Part shown: positions 1 to 9,551 of the stretch, in pieces
Layout of the letters: every line of letters begins with the position of its first letter
Position numbering within the stretch: position 1 is the stretch's first letter
The notes under the pieces: model-generated
What the model saw: only the letters and a program-made list of their open reading frames with translations
Database searches by the model: none
What the model was told of the DNA's origin: nothing
Assembly: GCF_900172275.1 (NCBI RefSeq)
Contig: NZ_FWFT01000006.1
Span: forward strand, 156,734 to 220,733
Direction of reading: 5' to 3'
From: Pseudooctadecabacter jejudonensis
GTDB taxonomy: Bacteria; Pseudomonadota; Alphaproteobacteria; Rhodobacterales; Rhodobacteraceae
Length of the DNA stretch: 64,000 bases
Made by a program: the position numbers and the translations under genes

Positions 1-1
1 G

Positions 2-934
2 CCGGTGCCGGTCGAAGTTCAGTTCATGGATCTGCCCTTGCTGCGCGGGGATGAAGACCCGGTGGCGCCCTATGTTGCGGCGTCGGGTCTGCCTTGGCCG
101 GGCAGTGTGGCTGTGTATTCGGCCCCGCAAGATGCGGATTACGGGTTGAACCGTCTTGTGGCGTCGGCCTCGGTTATGGGGATCACACAAAGTGAGATGG
201 GGCGGGCCTGCCCCGGGGTCGTTGATCGGGGGCCATCCTTGCAGGTTGAATTGATCCGCGGCGCGCTTTCGTCCGTTTCTCTGACCCAAATGCTAAGCGG
301 TGCCAATACCGCCGCCATCGGTGACGGCACCGTTGGAAACTGGGAGGTCTTCCAATTCCAAAGTGCAGAGATTGTTGGGGAAAACACCTATCAGCTTAGC
401 CTGCGACTGCGCGGGCAAGCGGGCACGGACGGAATTGCACCACAGGCCTGGCCTGCGGGGTCGTTTTTCGTTTTGTTGGACGGCACACCGGAACAAATGG
501 CGCTTCCGCCTGCGTCCGTTGGGGTGACACAACACCTGCGGTTCGGTCCGGGCACGCGGCCTCTGACAGATCAAAGTTATGGCTACCGCACAGAAACCTT
601 TGCGGGTGTCGGACTGCGACCCTACCGCGTGGCGCATTTGACCGTGTCAGAGGATGGCGACGCCTACGATGTCAGCTGGATCCGCCGCGCGCGGGTGGGC
701 GGAGACAGTTGGGAGACCGAAGAGGTGCCCTTGTCAGAAGCCTTTGAACGCTATGCCATTCGGGTTTACCGCGACGGCGTTCTGCGGCGCCGGACCACAT
801 CAAACGCCCCGTCCTGGCGTTACACGAACCTGATGCGGATTTTGGATGGGTCTGGTGACATCCGCATTGAAGTTGCCCAGATTTCCGACGCCTTCGGAGA
901 AGGCCCCGCGGCGTCCATCGCGGTTGGTGCATAA
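2..934 (+). CDS. GTA host-specificity / baseplate 'megatron' protein (gp15), C-terminal part
   Basis: This is the 3' end of a gene whose start lies before the window; the reading frame is open from base 2. The 310 visible residues match the C-terminal region of the Rhodobacter-type gene transfer agent gp15 (phage-like tail tip/host specificity protein). Recognisable stretches are LRLRGQAGTDG near residue 135 and GLRPYRVAHL near residue 205, which recur in this family. The protein sits at the tip of the GTA tail and contacts the recipient cell. The N-terminal TIM-barrel part is not in the window. It ends in a TAATG overlap with the next gene, so the two are translationally coupled. Family assignment is from recognition of the sequence and is fairly secure. 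Confidence 0.8.
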   Translation, partial: PVPVEVQFMDLPLLRGDEDPVAPYVAASGLPWPGSVAVYSAPQDADYGLNRLVASASVMGITQSEMGRACPGVVDRGPSLQVELIRGALSSVSLTQMLSGANTAAIGDGTVGNWEVFQFQSAEIVGENTYQLSLRLRGQAGTDGIAPQAWPAGSFFVLLDGTPEQMALPPASVGVTQHLRFGPGTRPLTDQSYGYRTETFAGVGLRPYRVAHLTVSEDGDAYDVSWIRRARVGGDSWETEEVPLSEAFERYAIRVYRDGVLRRRTTSNAPSWRYTNLMRILDGSGDIRIEVAQISDAFGEGPAASIAVGA

Positions 935-1242
935 TGCGGGCAGTTGGCCTGACCGATCTTGACCTTGCGGCGCGCGCTGTGATGCGCGTCGCTGGGCCAA
1001 GGCAGCAGCAATTTGCCTCAGGTTTGATCGAGGATGCCCATGCCAGTGATCTCTGGCGTAAGCGTTTTGGCGTGGCCCATCCATCGGGCGGAACGGGTTC
1101 ACTTCATGCGCAAGCCCAGCTTTACGATGTGGCACCTGTGGTGGGGGCAAGTTCTGCCTATGTTGACGCAATGTCCATTGTTTTGAACGCATTGCAGGCA
1201 TGGCGGAAAGACGGGCGGCGTATGGGCCATCAAAATTCTTGA
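934..1242 (+). CDS. small conserved protein at the 3' edge of the GTA cluster
   Basis: A 102-residue protein whose ATG overlaps the stop of the GTA gp15 gene by one base. It has no signal peptide or membrane segment. I recognise it only by position: roseobacter genomes often carry a short uncharacterised gene between the last GTA structural gene and cysE. No domain with a known function is visible. Overlap with gp15 suggests it is transcribed with the GTA cluster, but nothing shows that it is a particle component. It could equally be a housekeeping leftover fixed at the cluster edge. Confidence 0.6.
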   Translation: MRAVGLTDLDLAARAVMRVAGPRQQQFASGLIEDAHASDLWRKRFGVAHPSGGTGSLHAQAQLYDVAPVVGASSAYVDAMSIVLNALQAWRKDGRRMGHQNS

Positions 1243-1317
1243 TCTGCAGAGTCACAGGTTTGTTCTTTGAAAATCCACCTTATGTGGAGTAGGACAATCC
1301 TGAAAGTGAGGTGCACC

Positions 1318-2127
1318 ATGGCCCAGATCCAACCGAAAATTGCAAAAGTCGATCCGGTTTGGCAGCGTATCTGTGACGAAGCTGAGGCCGCGATCTCGGA
1401 CGAGCCGCTGATGGGGGGCTTTGTGCATACTTCCGTTTTGCATCACGCCTCATTGGAAAGTGCATTGGCGTACCGGATTTCGATGAAGCTGGCCTCTGCC
1501 GACATGTCCGCGCAGATGCTGCGTGAGATTGCAGATCAGGCCTACGCCGCAGAGCCGTCTCTGGCGGAGGCGGCCCGTGCGGATATCGTGGCCATTTTTG
1601 ACCGAGATCCGGCCTGCCACCGCTTTTTGCAGCCCTTGTTGTTTTTTAAAGGGTTTCAAGCCATTCAGGCACACCGGCTGGGCGCGTGGTTGTTCCGGCA
1701 GGGACGGCGTGATTTGGCCTATTATGTGCAAATGCGCGTGTCTGAAATTTTCGGCGTCGACATTCATCCTGGTGCCACGATTGGCAAGGGCCTGATGATT
1801 GACCATGCCCATTCGATCGTGATCGGGGAGACGGCTGTGGTTGGCGACAATGTGTCGATGCTGCATTCCGTGACTTTGGGCGGGACGGGCAAAGAGGAAG
1901 AGGATCGTCATCCCAAGATCGGTGACGGTGTGCTGATCGGGGCTGGCGCGAAAGTTTTGGGTAACATCACGATTGGATACTGCAGCCGCATTGCTGCGGG
2001 GTCTGTGGTGTTGGAGGCCGTGGCACCGATGAAGACCGTCGCGGGGGTTCCCGCCAAGGTCGTGGGTGAGGCGGGATGTTCGCAGCCGTCGCAGACCATG
2101 GATCAGCTGTTGCGCACACACGGCTAA
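1318..2127 (+). CDS. cysE: serine O-acetyltransferase
   Basis: Transfers acetyl from acetyl-CoA to L-serine, giving O-acetylserine, the carbon skeleton for cysteine synthesis in the cytoplasm. The 269 residues are the normal length. The N-terminal helical domain is followed by a left-handed beta-helix of hexapeptide repeats from about residue 150. The catalytic pair is visible as D148 (DIHP) and H163 (MIDHAHS), matching D143/H158 of the E. coli enzyme; E. coli has ATG after the DH where this protein has AHS. The ATG at 1318 is preceded by GTGAGG, whereas upstream in-frame TTG codons have no ribosome binding site. The gene follows the GTA cluster and converges on pdhC. Confidence 0.93.
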   Translation: MAQIQPKIAKVDPVWQRICDEAEAAISDEPLMGGFVHTSVLHHASLESALAYRISMKLASADMSAQMLREIADQAYAAEPSLAEAARADIVAIFDRDPACHRFLQPLLFFKGFQAIQAHRLGAWLFRQGRRDLAYYVQMRVSEIFGVDIHPGATIGKGLMIDHAHSIVIGETAVVGDNVSMLHSVTLGGTGKEEEDRHPKIGDGVLIGAGAKVLGNITIGYCSRIAAGSVVLEAVAPMKTVAGVPAKVVGEAGCSQPSQTMDQLLRTHG

Positions 2128-2134
2128 AGGATTT

Positions 2135-2234
2135 CGGACGGGCTATGCCCGTCCGATCCGCGCCGCTGACGCGGCGCATGGGGCTTTGCCCCCGGCGCAA
2201 GGCGCCACCCCCAGGATATTTTTGAAACAAAGAC
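2135..2234 (+). repeat. composite intergenic hairpin repeat of Rhodobacterales type
   Basis: A string of hairpins directly after cysE: a 9-3-9 stem-loop (CGGACGGGC, loop TAT, at 2135-2155), 4 nt, a 7-4-7 stem-loop (2160-2177), a GGGGC/GCCCC hairpin, and GGCGC-AAG-GCGCC, ending in the A/T-rich tail CAGGATATTTTTGAAACAAA. I recall the GC hairpins followed by an AGGATATTT-type tail as a widely dispersed intergenic element in Rhodobacteraceae; only one copy with this tail is seen in the window. Confidence 0.55.
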
Positions 2235-2289
2235 AGGAGGCCAAAGACGGGGGGCCGTGGAGGCCGGGGATTTCGAAAAAGTCCAATAA

Positions 2290-2316
2290 AAAGCCGCGCG
2301 GGTGAGGCGCGGCTTT
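2290..2316. terminator. bidirectional terminator between cysE and pdhC
   Basis: A perfect 10-bp stem (AAAGCCGCGC, 7-nt loop, GCGCGGCTTT) lies between the convergent cysE and pdhC genes. A and T tracts on either side let it work in both directions. Confidence 0.75.
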
Positions 2317-2343
2317 CGTGTTTTCGGGGATGGGATGGGGCGG

Positions 2344-3681
2344 TTAGGCCAGCATGCCCATTGGATCCTCAAGGTTGGCTTTGATTGCGTTCAGAAGGTC
2401 CGCACCCAATGCCCCGTCGATGACGCGGTGATCCACGGAGAGGGTTGTGGACATCACAGTGGCGACCTTGATTTCCCCGTCTTCCCCGACAACCGGTTTC
2501 TTGGCACCTGCCCCAACAGCCAGAATAGCGGCGTGGGGTGGGTTGATAATGGCATCGAAGTTGTCGATGCCGAACATCCCAAGATTGGAGATCGCAAAGC
2601 TGCCGCCCTGATATTCGTGAGGGGCCAGTTTTCGATCGCGTGCGCGGGAGGCCAAGTCCTTCATCTGGGTGGACAGGGCCGACAGGGATTTGCTGTCTGC
2701 GTCTTGCAACACTGGTGTAAACAGCCCGCCTTCGATGGCGACAGCCACGGCTACGTCGGAGGCCTGCATTTTCAACACACGGTCGCCCGCCCAGACGGCG
2801 TTGGCGTCCGGCACCTGTTGCAGGGCCAAGGCGCAGGCCTTGATGATGAAATCGTTGACGCTGAGTTTCACGCCACGCGGTTCCAGTGTCTTGTTGATCT
2901 GGCTGCGGAATTTCAGCAAAGCGTCCAGTTCAATGTCACGGCGCAGATAGAAATGCGGCACGGTTTGTTTGGCTTCCACCAGACGGGAGGCGATGGTTTT
3001 GCGCATTCCATCGAGGCTGACCTCTTCGAACGTGCGGCCCTCATACATTTTCTTGACCTGATCTGTGGTCGGACCTGTTGCCGTAGCGGCGGCCGCGGTG
3101 GCGGCAGGGGCTGCAGCGGGGGATGTTGCGGCCTCAGATGCGGACGCGGTCTGCGGCTTGGCGTTTTCGACGTCCGCCTTGATGATCCGGCCATGGGGGC
3201 CGGAGCCCTTGATCTGACCCAGATCGAGACCTTTGTCCTTGGCGATCCGGCGGGCCAGTGGGGTTGCGAACAGACGTGAGCCATCCGCACTGGTGGCCGG
3301 TGCCGGTGCCGGGGTCGGCAATGCGGCTGTGGCCTGAACCTCTGCCGGGGCCTCGGATGCCTTATCCGCGGGTAAGGTATCCTCTTGATTATTTACGGTT
3401 TCTTCACCTTTGGGGGCTGCGACGTCGGACATGTCCTCCCCCTCTTCGCCAATGATGGCGATGGGGGTGTTCACCTTCACGCCCTCACTGCCTTCTGCCA
3501 CGAGGATCTTGCCGACGACGCCTTCGTCCACGGCCTCAAACTCCATGGTGGCTTTGTCGGTTTCAATCTCGGCCAGCAGGTCGCCCGCCTGAACGGTGTC
3601 GCCTTCCTTGACCAGCCATTTCGCCAGCGTGCCTTCCTCCATCGTGGGGGACAGGGCGGGCATCAGAATTTCGGTTGCCAT
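2344..3681 (-). CDS. pdhC: pyruvate dehydrogenase complex E2, dihydrolipoamide acetyltransferase
   Basis: Core acetyltransferase of the pyruvate dehydrogenase complex, passing acetyl from lipoyl-lysine to CoA. Domain order: one lipoyl domain (residues 1-80, lipoylated K43 in ETDKATM), a Pro/Ala-rich linker, a peripheral-subunit-binding domain at about 137-175 ([13 protein letters not shown]), another linker, and the catalytic domain ending with DHRVIDG (H418, D422 active site). The 445 residues are normal for an alphaproteobacterial E2 with a single lipoyl domain. It is the last gene of pdhA-pdhB-pdhC, 12 bp after pdhB. The first 70 residues are almost identical to those of PdhB, so the lipoyl module was duplicated. 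Confidence 0.96.
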   Translation of the reverse strand: MATEILMPALSPTMEEGTLAKWLVKEGDTVQAGDLLAEIETDKATMEFEAVDEGVVGKILVAEGSEGVKVNTPIAIIGEEGEDMSDVAAPKGEETVNNQEDTLPADKASEAPAEVQATAALPTPAPAPATSADGSRLFATPLARRIAKDKGLDLGQIKGSGPHGRIIKADVENAKPQTASASEAATSPAAAPAATAAAATATGPTTDQVKKMYEGRTFEEVSLDGMRKTIASRLVEAKQTVPHFYLRRDIELDALLKFRSQINKTLEPRGVKLSVNDFIIKACALALQQVPDANAVWAGDRVLKMQASDVAVAVAIEGGLFTPVLQDADSKSLSALSTQMKDLASRARDRKLAPHEYQGGSFAISNLGMFGIDNFDAIINPPHAAILAVGAGAKKPVVGEDGEIKVATVMSTTLSVDHRVIDGALGADLLNAIKANLEDPMGMLA

Positions 3682-3693
3682 TTCTGTTGCTCC

Positions 3694-5073
3694 TTACCGG
3701 TAGGTGACTTGATTGACCGCTTCGATCACTTCGGCGGTGGTGATCAGCGCGTGCTTTTCGAGGTTGGCCGCATAAGGCATCGGCACATCCTTACCGGTGC
3801 AGTTGATCACCGGCGCGTCGAGGTAATCGAACGCCTTTTGCATGATCGTGGCACCCAGATGGTTGCCGATGGAGCCCACGGGCCAGCCCTCTTCGACGGT
3901 GATACAGCGGTTGGTTTTGCGGACACTGTCCAGAACCGTGTCGTAGTCGATGGGGCGCAGGGTGCGCAGGTCGATGACCTCGGCACTTACACCGTCTTCG
4001 GCCAGTTTTTCGGCGGCTTCCATGGCGTAGGTCATGCCAATGCCGAAGCTGACGATGGTGACATCATCCCCCTCACGGGCCACGCGGGCCTTGCCGAAGG
4101 GGATGGTGAAATCGTCAAGCACCGGAACCTCGAACGAGCGACCGTAGAGGATCTCGTTTTCTAGGAAGATCACCGGGTTGGGGTCACGGATCGCGGTTTT
4201 CATCAGGCCCTTCGCGTCGGCGGCGGAGTAGGGCATGACCACCTTGAGGCCCGGCACCATCGCGTACCATGCGGCGTAATCCTGGCTGTGCTGTGCGCCC
4301 ACGCGGGCAGCGGCGCCATTGGGGCCACGGAACACCATGGGCGCGCCCATTTGGCCGCCGGACATATAGAGCGTCTTGGCGGCGGAGTTGATAATCTGGT
4401 CAATCGCCTGCATGGCGAAGTTGAACGTCATGAATTCCACAATGGGTTTCAGTCCGCCGAACGCAGCCCCCACGGCGATGCCGGTGAAGCCATGTTCGGT
4501 GATGGGCGTGTCGATCACCCGTTTGTCGCCAAACTTGTCCAACAACCCTTGGGAGATTTTGTAAGCGCCTTGGTATTCGGCGACTTCTTCACCCATGAGG
4601 AAGACGTCTTCGTCGCGCTCCATCTCTTCGGCCATGGCCTCGTTCAGGGCCTCACGGACGGTCATGGTTTTCATCTCCGTGCCTTCGGGCCAGTCGGGGG
4701 ACCGATCGGCCTGAGGGGCGGCGGGGGCCTGCGTTGGTTGGGCCGCAACCTTGCCTTCTTCGCTGCTGAGCGCGGCAGGGGCCGGGGTGGAGGCCTCTTG
4801 CGGGGCAGCGGACGCGGCGGACATGTCCTCCCCCTCTTCGCCGATGATCGCGATGGGGGTGTTGACCTTGACGCCTTCGGTGCCTTCTTCGATCAGGATC
4901 TTGCCGACGATGCCTTCGTCCACGGCCTCAAATTCCATGGTGGCCTTGTCGGTCTCGATCTCGGCGATGATGTCGCCGGATTTAACCTCATCGCCTTCTT
5001 TGACGAGCCATTTGGCGAGGGTGCCTTCCTCCATCGTGGGGGACAGCGCGGGCATGAGAAGTTCAGTCGCCAT
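3694..5073 (-). CDS. pdhB: pyruvate dehydrogenase E1 beta subunit with N-terminal lipoyl domain
   Basis: Beta subunit of the thiamine-diphosphate-dependent pyruvate decarboxylase (E1) of the complex. The first 80 residues form a lipoyl domain (K43 in ETDKATM); after a Pro/Ala linker the transketolase-like E1 beta region starts near residue 135 ([15 protein letters not shown]) and continues to the C-terminus. A lipoyl domain on E1 beta is a known feature of alphaproteobacteria such as rhizobia. The ATG at 5073 overlaps the pdhA stop (TAATG); longer reading upstream gives only out-of-context residues. 459 residues. Confidence 0.95.
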   Translation of the reverse strand: MATELLMPALSPTMEEGTLAKWLVKEGDEVKSGDIIAEIETDKATMEFEAVDEGIVGKILIEEGTEGVKVNTPIAIIGEEGEDMSAASAAPQEASTPAPAALSSEEGKVAAQPTQAPAAPQADRSPDWPEGTEMKTMTVREALNEAMAEEMERDEDVFLMGEEVAEYQGAYKISQGLLDKFGDKRVIDTPITEHGFTGIAVGAAFGGLKPIVEFMTFNFAMQAIDQIINSAAKTLYMSGGQMGAPMVFRGPNGAAARVGAQHSQDYAAWYAMVPGLKVVMPYSAADAKGLMKTAIRDPNPVIFLENEILYGRSFEVPVLDDFTIPFGKARVAREGDDVTIVSFGIGMTYAMEAAEKLAEDGVSAEVIDLRTLRPIDYDTVLDSVRKTNRCITVEEGWPVGSIGNHLGATIMQKAFDYLDAPVINCTGKDVPMPYAANLEKHALITTAEVIEAVNQVTYR

Positions 5074-6086
5074 TATACGTTCTCCTGCGGGATTTCGGTG
5101 GCATAGATGTCTGTCCAAAGCTCTGACAGGTCAGGCTCGGGGCTTTCCTTGGCAAAGTCGGCTGATGCGTTCACGCGGGCCTTGATGTCTTTGTCGATGG
5201 CCTTGAGATCGTCTTCGGAGGCGTGTTTGCCGGTGAGAAGCAGATCGCGGACCTGTTCGATGGGATCGCGTTCGTCGCGCATTTTCTGCACTTCTTCGCG
5301 GGTCCGGTATTTGGCAGGGTCCGACATGGAATGGCCGCGATACCGGTATGTTTTCACTTCCAGAATGTAGGGGCCGTTGCCTGCGCGGCAGTGTTCGGTG
5401 GCGCGTGCGCCGGCCTCTTTGACGGCGAGCACGTCCATGCCGTCCACGGCCTCGCCCTCAATCCCGTAGGCGGCACCGCGTTCCCACAGCGACGGGGATT
5501 TGGTGGACCGCTGGACAGAGGTGCCCATGGCGTATTGGTTGTTTTCGATGACGAACACGACGGGCAAATCCCACAGTTCGGCCATGTTGTAGGTCTCATA
5601 GACCTGGCCCTGGTTCGCGGCACCGTCGCCAAAATAGGCGAATGTCACGTTGTCGTTGCCTTTGTACTTGTCGGAAAAGGCCAAACCGGCACCCAGTGGC
5701 ACCTGGGCCGCCACAATGCCGTGGCCCCCGTAAAAGTGCTTCTCTTTCGAGAACATGTGCATGGAGCCGCCTTTGCCTTTGGAATAGCCGCCCTCACGTC
5801 CGGTCAGTTCGGCCATCACGCCGCCCGGGTCCATGCCACAGGCCAACATGTGGCCGTGATCGCGGTAGGATGTGATGCGTTTGTCGCCGTCCTTGGCGAC
5901 GGCCTCAAGGCCCACAACAACGGCTTCCTGTCCGATGTACAGGTGGCAGAACCCGCCGATCAGGCCCATCCCATACAGCTGGCCCGCTTTCTCTTCGAAC
6001 CTGCGAATCAACAACATATCTTCGTAGTAGCCCAACAGCTCCTCTTTGGAGATGTTTGGTTTCTTTGAACTTTTCTTGGCTGCCAT
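5073..6086 (-). CDS. pdhA: pyruvate dehydrogenase E1 alpha subunit
   Basis: Alpha subunit of pyruvate dehydrogenase E1, which decarboxylates pyruvate with thiamine diphosphate and Mg2+. The ThDP-binding signature is present as GDGAANQGQ (153-161), and the [11 protein letters not shown] segment (74-84) is typical of E1 alpha. The protein has 337 residues, a normal length. It is the first gene of the pdhABC operon; the upstream gap holds a 20-bp palindrome at 6136-6155 that may control the operon. ATG is preceded by a purine-rich GGGAGGACCC. Confidence 0.96.
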   Translation of the reverse strand: MAAKKSSKKPNISKEELLGYYEDMLLIRRFEEKAGQLYGMGLIGGFCHLYIGQEAVVVGLEAVAKDGDKRITSYRDHGHMLACGMDPGGVMAELTGREGGYSKGKGGSMHMFSKEKHFYGGHGIVAAQVPLGAGLAFSDKYKGNDNVTFAYFGDGAANQGQVYETYNMAELWDLPVVFVIENNQYAMGTSVQRSTKSPSLWERGAAYGIEGEAVDGMDVLAVKEAGARATEHCRAGNGPYILEVKTYRYRGHSMSDPAKYRTREEVQKMRDERDPIEQVRDLLLTGKHASEDDLKAIDKDIKARVNASADFAKESPEPDLSELWTDIYATEIPQENV

Positions 6087-6135
6087 GGGTCCTCCCGGGG
6101 TCGTTTTCGCGGCGTCAAAACACGCCTGCCAAAAT

Positions 6136-6155
6136 ATAGTTTAGCGTTAAACTAT
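6136..6155. promoter_or_regulatory. palindromic operator candidate upstream of pdhA
   Basis: ATAGTTTAGCGTTAAACTAT is an inverted repeat with 8-bp arms (ATAGTTTA/TAAACTAT) around GCGT, 50-69 bp before the pdhA ATG. The TTAGCGTTAA core is CG-centred, like many LacI-family operators. The regulator is not in the window; a central-carbon regulator such as CceR of Rhodobacterales is a possibility, by inference only. Confidence 0.5.
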
Positions 6156-6261
6156 CTCATAAACCGTTTGTTCCGAAAAATCGACCAACAATATGACGTT
6201 AGGTTAGTGATCGCTTGAAAACCTGCCTTGCGCCCAGTGCAAGGGTCGGGAAGACTGCGGT

Positions 6262-6753
6262 ATGAAATACAAGATCAGACAAGAAAAAGAAGGCGATGCC
6301 GCAGCGATCCGCGATGTGGTCGCGCAAGCCTTCAAGGGAAAATCCTTTGAGGATCCGGACGATCCGGTGATCGTGGAACGCCTGCGCGACGACGGAAGCC
6401 TTGTGCTGTCGCTTGTCGCGGAGGCGGGCGGGGAGGTGATCGGGCAGGTCGCCCTGTCGCCGGCCAAGATCGGTGACAGCCCGTATCTGTGCCTTGGGCC
6501 CATCGCGGTGCTGCCGGGCCATCAGGGCAAGGGGATCGGGTCCGATCTGATGGGCCACGCCTTGGGTGTTGCCCGGGTGTACGGGCGCGACGGTGTCGTG
6601 TTGATGGGGGACCCCAAGTACTACAGCCGGTTCGGGTTCAAACGTGTGGCGGCCATCACCTACGAAGGGGAGGGCGCGGATTACATTCAGGTCCTGCCTT
6701 TTGGTGCTGATCCGTCGGGGCCGCTGTCGCTGCACCCGCTGCTGACGCCATAA
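6262..6753 (+). CDS. GNAT family N-acetyltransferase (YhbS-like)
   Basis: A 163-residue single-domain acetyltransferase of the GNAT fold. The acetyl-CoA pyrophosphate-binding loop reads LPGHQGKGIGSDLM (around residues 89-102), followed by helix and GDPKYYSRFGF (around 115-125), the usual YhbS-type C-terminal signature. The substrate cannot be told; members of this group acetylate small molecules or ribosomal/tRNA partners. It is read divergently from pdhA across about 175 bp and ends 3 bp before the convergent FtsB-like gene. Confidence 0.82.
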   Translation: MKYKIRQEKEGDAAAIRDVVAQAFKGKSFEDPDDPVIVERLRDDGSLVLSLVAEAGGEVIGQVALSPAKIGDSPYLCLGPIAVLPGHQGKGIGSDLMGHALGVARVYGRDGVVLMGDPKYYSRFGFKRVAAITYEGEGADYIQVLPFGADPSGPLSLHPLLTP

Positions 6754-6756
6754 ACC

Positions 6757-7053
6757 TTAGCGGATCACGATCTCATCGGCGCGGACCATGCCCAGCACAT
6801 CGCGGGCCTGTTCGTCCAACAGATCCAGATCCAGATAGGTGTCGGACAAACGACGGGTCAGGTTTTCCATGCGGGCAACCTCGGCCTGCACGAGGCTGAG
6901 TTCTTCACGCAGCATCCGGCCCTCTGCCTCAATCTCTGCGCGCTTGAAGACGCCGAAATCGCCTTGCACGGCGGCAAAGGTGAAATAGACCGCCAACATC
7001 AGGCTGCCTGCGAAATAAAGAAGAACCCCCATGGGGGCGCGGGTTTTGCGCAT
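6757..7053 (-). CDS. FtsB/DivIC-like septum formation initiator
   Basis: A 98-residue bitopic membrane protein: short cytoplasmic N-terminus, one membrane helix (about residues 9-29), then a periplasmic coiled coil (about 35-72) with heptad-like leucines. This is the layout of FtsB/DivIC, which links FtsL and FtsQ in the divisome. The gene lies between pdhA and the aldolase gene, a position I recall for this family in other Rhodobacterales. Sequence similarity of the family is low, so the call rests on architecture and position. Confidence 0.78.
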   Translation of the reverse strand: MRKTRAPMGVLLYFAGSLMLAVYFTFAAVQGDFGVFKRAEIEAEGRMLREELSLVQAEVARMENLTRRLSDTYLDLDLLDEQARDVLGMVRADEIVIR

Positions 7054-7143
7054 TCGTCTGCCTCATCTACGGCCTCTGACGGGCCGCCTTTGGCACAGAA
7101 TCGCATATTTGATTCGCGAAGGGAATCCCCTTTGTGCGGACCC

Positions 7144-7189
7144 CAGACTTTCCTCGAAAGTCTGTAGGCAAATCCTCTGAGAGGATTTG
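7144..7189. repeat. twin-hairpin element (9-3-9, 4 nt, 9-3-9)
   Basis: Two back-to-back stem-loops: CAGACTTTC-CTC-GAAAGTCTG (7144-7164) and CAAATCCTC-TGA-GAGGATTTG (7169-7189), separated by TAGG. They abut the stop codon of the aldolase gene. The same geometry occurs at 42633-42678, with related but not identical stems, so this is a repeated extragenic element rather than a chance hairpin. It may protect the aldolase mRNA 3' end or end transcription, although no U-run follows. Confidence 0.7.
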
Positions 7190-8089
7190 TTACGCGACCG
7201 AGGCCGCGTGGATGCTGTCGATGGTGTCGGCGATGGTTGCGTTGAAGGCGTCATCGCTTTGCTGGGCGGACAGACCTTCGGTCAGGGCGCGGCTGAAACT
7301 GGCCACGATGCCGGAGTTCTGGGCCAACCGTGCGTTCGCCTCCGCCCGGTCATAGCCGCCAGACAGGGCCACAACCTTCATCACGCGGGGATGATCCACC
7401 AGCGCCTGATATTGGCCCGCCACATCGGGCAGGGTCAGCTTCAGCATGATGTCGTCGTCCATTTTGTCCAGGCGCGACAGCAGCGCGTCCTGCAACATCG
7501 CCTCCGCCTTGGCTTTGTTGTCCATGGTGATTGTGATCTCAGGCTCAAGGATGGGAACCAACCCGTGGGACAAAACCTCGGCCCCCACATCAAACTGCTG
7601 ATCGACGACGGCGTTGATGCCAGCCTCATTTGCCTCATCAATCACGGCGCGCATTTTGGTGCCGAAAATGCCGCCCGCGCGCGCGCGGGGCAGCAGATCG
7701 CCCAGATGGGGCATGGGTTTCATCAGTTTGACGCCGTCCGATGGGGCCTCCAACCCTTTGTCGATTTTCAAAAACGGCACCACGCCTTTGTCTTCCCACA
7801 GGGCGAGGGCTGTGGGTTTGCCGTTGACCTGTCGGTCCATCGTCATCTCAAACAAGATTGCCCCGATCACTTTGCTGCCGTCAAAGGCGGGTGCGTTGAT
7901 GATGCGGGCGCGCATCTCGTGGATCAGATCGAACATCTCATCTTCACCGGCGTAGGCGTCCTCAGGCACGCCATACAGGTTGAGTGCATTGGGCGTTGAG
8001 CCGCCGGATTGATCAAGGGCCGCGATAAATCCCTGACCGCGCCGGATCTGGTCTGCCATCTTTGCCTGAATGTTCGTCATGTCCAACAT
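7190..8089 (-). CDS. fda: class I fructose-bisphosphate aldolase
   Basis: Cleaves fructose-1,6-bisphosphate to dihydroxyacetone phosphate and glyceraldehyde-3-phosphate through a Schiff base, without metal. The 299-residue length and segments FIAALDQSGGSTPNAL (21-36) and MLKLTLP (215-221) are those of the short bacterial class I enzyme. K217 in the latter is the likely Schiff-base lysine (inference from family alignment by eye). Start at 8089 has GGAACGCAGC before the ATG; an in-frame ATG nine bases later is less well placed. It is separated from pgk by a terminator, so it has its own promoter, with possible LacI-type operators at 8164-8188. Confidence 0.92.
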   Translation of the reverse strand: MLDMTNIQAKMADQIRRGQGFIAALDQSGGSTPNALNLYGVPEDAYAGEDEMFDLIHEMRARIINAPAFDGSKVIGAILFEMTMDRQVNGKPTALALWEDKGVVPFLKIDKGLEAPSDGVKLMKPMPHLGDLLPRARAGGIFGTKMRAVIDEANEAGINAVVDQQFDVGAEVLSHGLVPILEPEITITMDNKAKAEAMLQDALLSRLDKMDDDIMLKLTLPDVAGQYQALVDHPRVMKVVALSGGYDRAEANARLAQNSGIVASFSRALTEGLSAQQSDDAFNATIADTIDSIHAASVA

Positions 8090-8163
8090 GCTGCGTTCCT
8101 TTCCAAAGGGTCAAACCGAGGTTGTCTTTGGTCTAGGACACGCAGGCAGGGGCGCACAATTCT

Positions 8164-8188
8164 GGTTACGCTAACGGGTTGCGCTAAC
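8164..8188. promoter_or_regulatory. tandem operator-like repeats upstream of the aldolase gene
   Basis: GGTTACGCTAAC (8164-8175) and GGTTGCGCTAAC (8177-8188) are a 12-bp direct repeat with one difference and a 13-bp period, 75-100 bp before the aldolase ATG. The first contains GTTA-GCG-TAAC as a short inverted repeat on the other strand. They resemble the CG-centred sequence upstream of pdhA and could be sites for one LacI-type regulator; this is inference. Confidence 0.45.
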
Positions 8189-8203
8189 ACCGCAAAACGC
8201 AAC

Positions 8204-8230
8204 AAAACAGGGCGCTTGGGGCGCCCTGTT
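8204..8230 (-). terminator. rho-independent terminator of pgk
   Basis: Perfect 10-bp stem (AACAGGGCGC / GCGCCCTGTT, 5-nt loop) 22 bp after the pgk stop, followed on the minus strand by a U-rich tract (TTTTGTTGCG). Confidence 0.7.
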
Positions 8231-8252
8231 GGTGTCATTCATGGGGGGTGGA

Positions 8253-9431
8253 TCAGGTGTGCAGGGCTGCGACGCCGGGCAATGTCTTGCCCTCCATCCA
8301 TTCCAGAAAGGCCCCGCCGGCTGATGAGATATAGGTGAAATCACCGGACACACCCGCCTGATTGAGGGCCGCAACCGTGTCGCCCCCGCCCGCCACGGTG
8401 ATCAGTTCACCGGCCTTGGTTTTGGCCGCAGCATCCTGCGCTGCGGCAAAGGTGGCCTTGTGGAACGGCTCGATCTCGAACGCGCCAAGGGGGCCGTTCC
8501 AGATCACGGTTTTGGCGCGCGCGAACACCTGCGCGATATGCGCGACACTGTCTGGCCCTGCATCGAGGATCATTTGATCGGCGGGCACCTCTTCGGCCAT
8601 CACCGTGGTGGCAGCAGCACCTGCTTTGAACTCCGCGGCGACAACCACATCGCGGGGCAGCAGGATTTCGCAGCCTTTCGCGGCGGCCTTTTCGGCGATG
8701 TCGCGGGCGGTGTCGGCCAGATCATGTTCGCACAAGGATTTACCCACATCGAGGCCTTGGGCCGCCAGAAACGTATTCGCCATGCCGCCGCCGATGACGA
8801 TGACGTCGACCTTGTCGATCAGGTTGCCGAGTAAATCCAGCTTGGTGGAGACTTTGGCCCCGCCGACGACAGCCACCACGGGCCGTTCTGGGCTGCCCAA
8901 GGCTTTCTCAAGCGCGCCGAGTTCTTCGGCCATCAGGCGGCCCGCGCAGTTGGGCAGCAATTTCGCCACGCCGGTCGTGGAGGCATGGGCACGGTGCGCG
9001 GCGGAGAATGCATCGTTGCAAAAGACATCCCCCAAAGAGGCCAAAAATTGCGCCATTTTGGGATCATTGTCCGTTTCCATGGAGGAAAAGCGCGTGTTTT
9101 CCACCAGAATGACCGAATCTGCGGGGGCGGCATCGATGTCGTCGCGGCTGGGGCGTTCCATGAAGGTCACAGTGCGGCCCAGCACCTTTTCCAACGTCGG
9201 CACGGTGATGCGCAGGGACATATCAGGGTTGGGCTGGCCTTTGGGGCGGCCAAAATGGGCCAGCAGAACCGGCTTGCCGCCCTTGGCGAGGATGTCTGTC
9301 ACGGTGGGCTTGATGCGTTCGATGCGAGTGGCGTCTGTCACCTCTCCTTGGTCGACGGGCACGTTAATGTCCACGCGGGTCAGCACCACTTTGCCGTCCA
9401 GATCCATATCGTCGAGAGTGTTCCAGCCCAT
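8253..9431 (-). CDS. pgk: phosphoglycerate kinase
   Basis: Interconverts 1,3-bisphosphoglycerate and 3-phosphoglycerate with ADP/ATP in glycolysis and gluconeogenesis. 392 residues, the usual two-domain length. The substrate-binding signature [15 protein letters not shown] lies near residues 18-32, a second substrate loop [11 protein letters not shown] near 60, and the nucleotide-binding [11 protein letters not shown] close to the C-terminus. The ATG at 9431 follows a good GGAGG; a longer in-frame reading lacks one. Divergent from the cyclophilin gene. Confidence 0.95.
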   Translation of the reverse strand: MGWNTLDDMDLDGKVVLTRVDINVPVDQGEVTDATRIERIKPTVTDILAKGGKPVLLAHFGRPKGQPNPDMSLRITVPTLEKVLGRTVTFMERPSRDDIDAAPADSVILVENTRFSSMETDNDPKMAQFLASLGDVFCNDAFSAAHRAHASTTGVAKLLPNCAGRLMAEELGALEKALGSPERPVVAVVGGAKVSTKLDLLGNLIDKVDVIVIGGGMANTFLAAQGLDVGKSLCEHDLADTARDIAEKAAAKGCEILLPRDVVVAAEFKAGAAATTVMAEEVPADQMILDAGPDSVAHIAQVFARAKTVIWNGPLGAFEIEPFHKATFAAAQDAAAKTKAGELITVAGGGDTVAALNQAGVSGDFTYISSAGGAFLEWMEGKTLPGVAALHT

Positions 9432-9551
9432 CTTCGCCTCCTGCTTCATATGGGCGGGGATATCGCCAATCGCGACCGTCGCGTCAACCGCGCTTGGCAA
9501 TCTGGCCGCAGCGCCTTAGGTTCCGCCCAAACAACATCAAAGGAGGCCCCC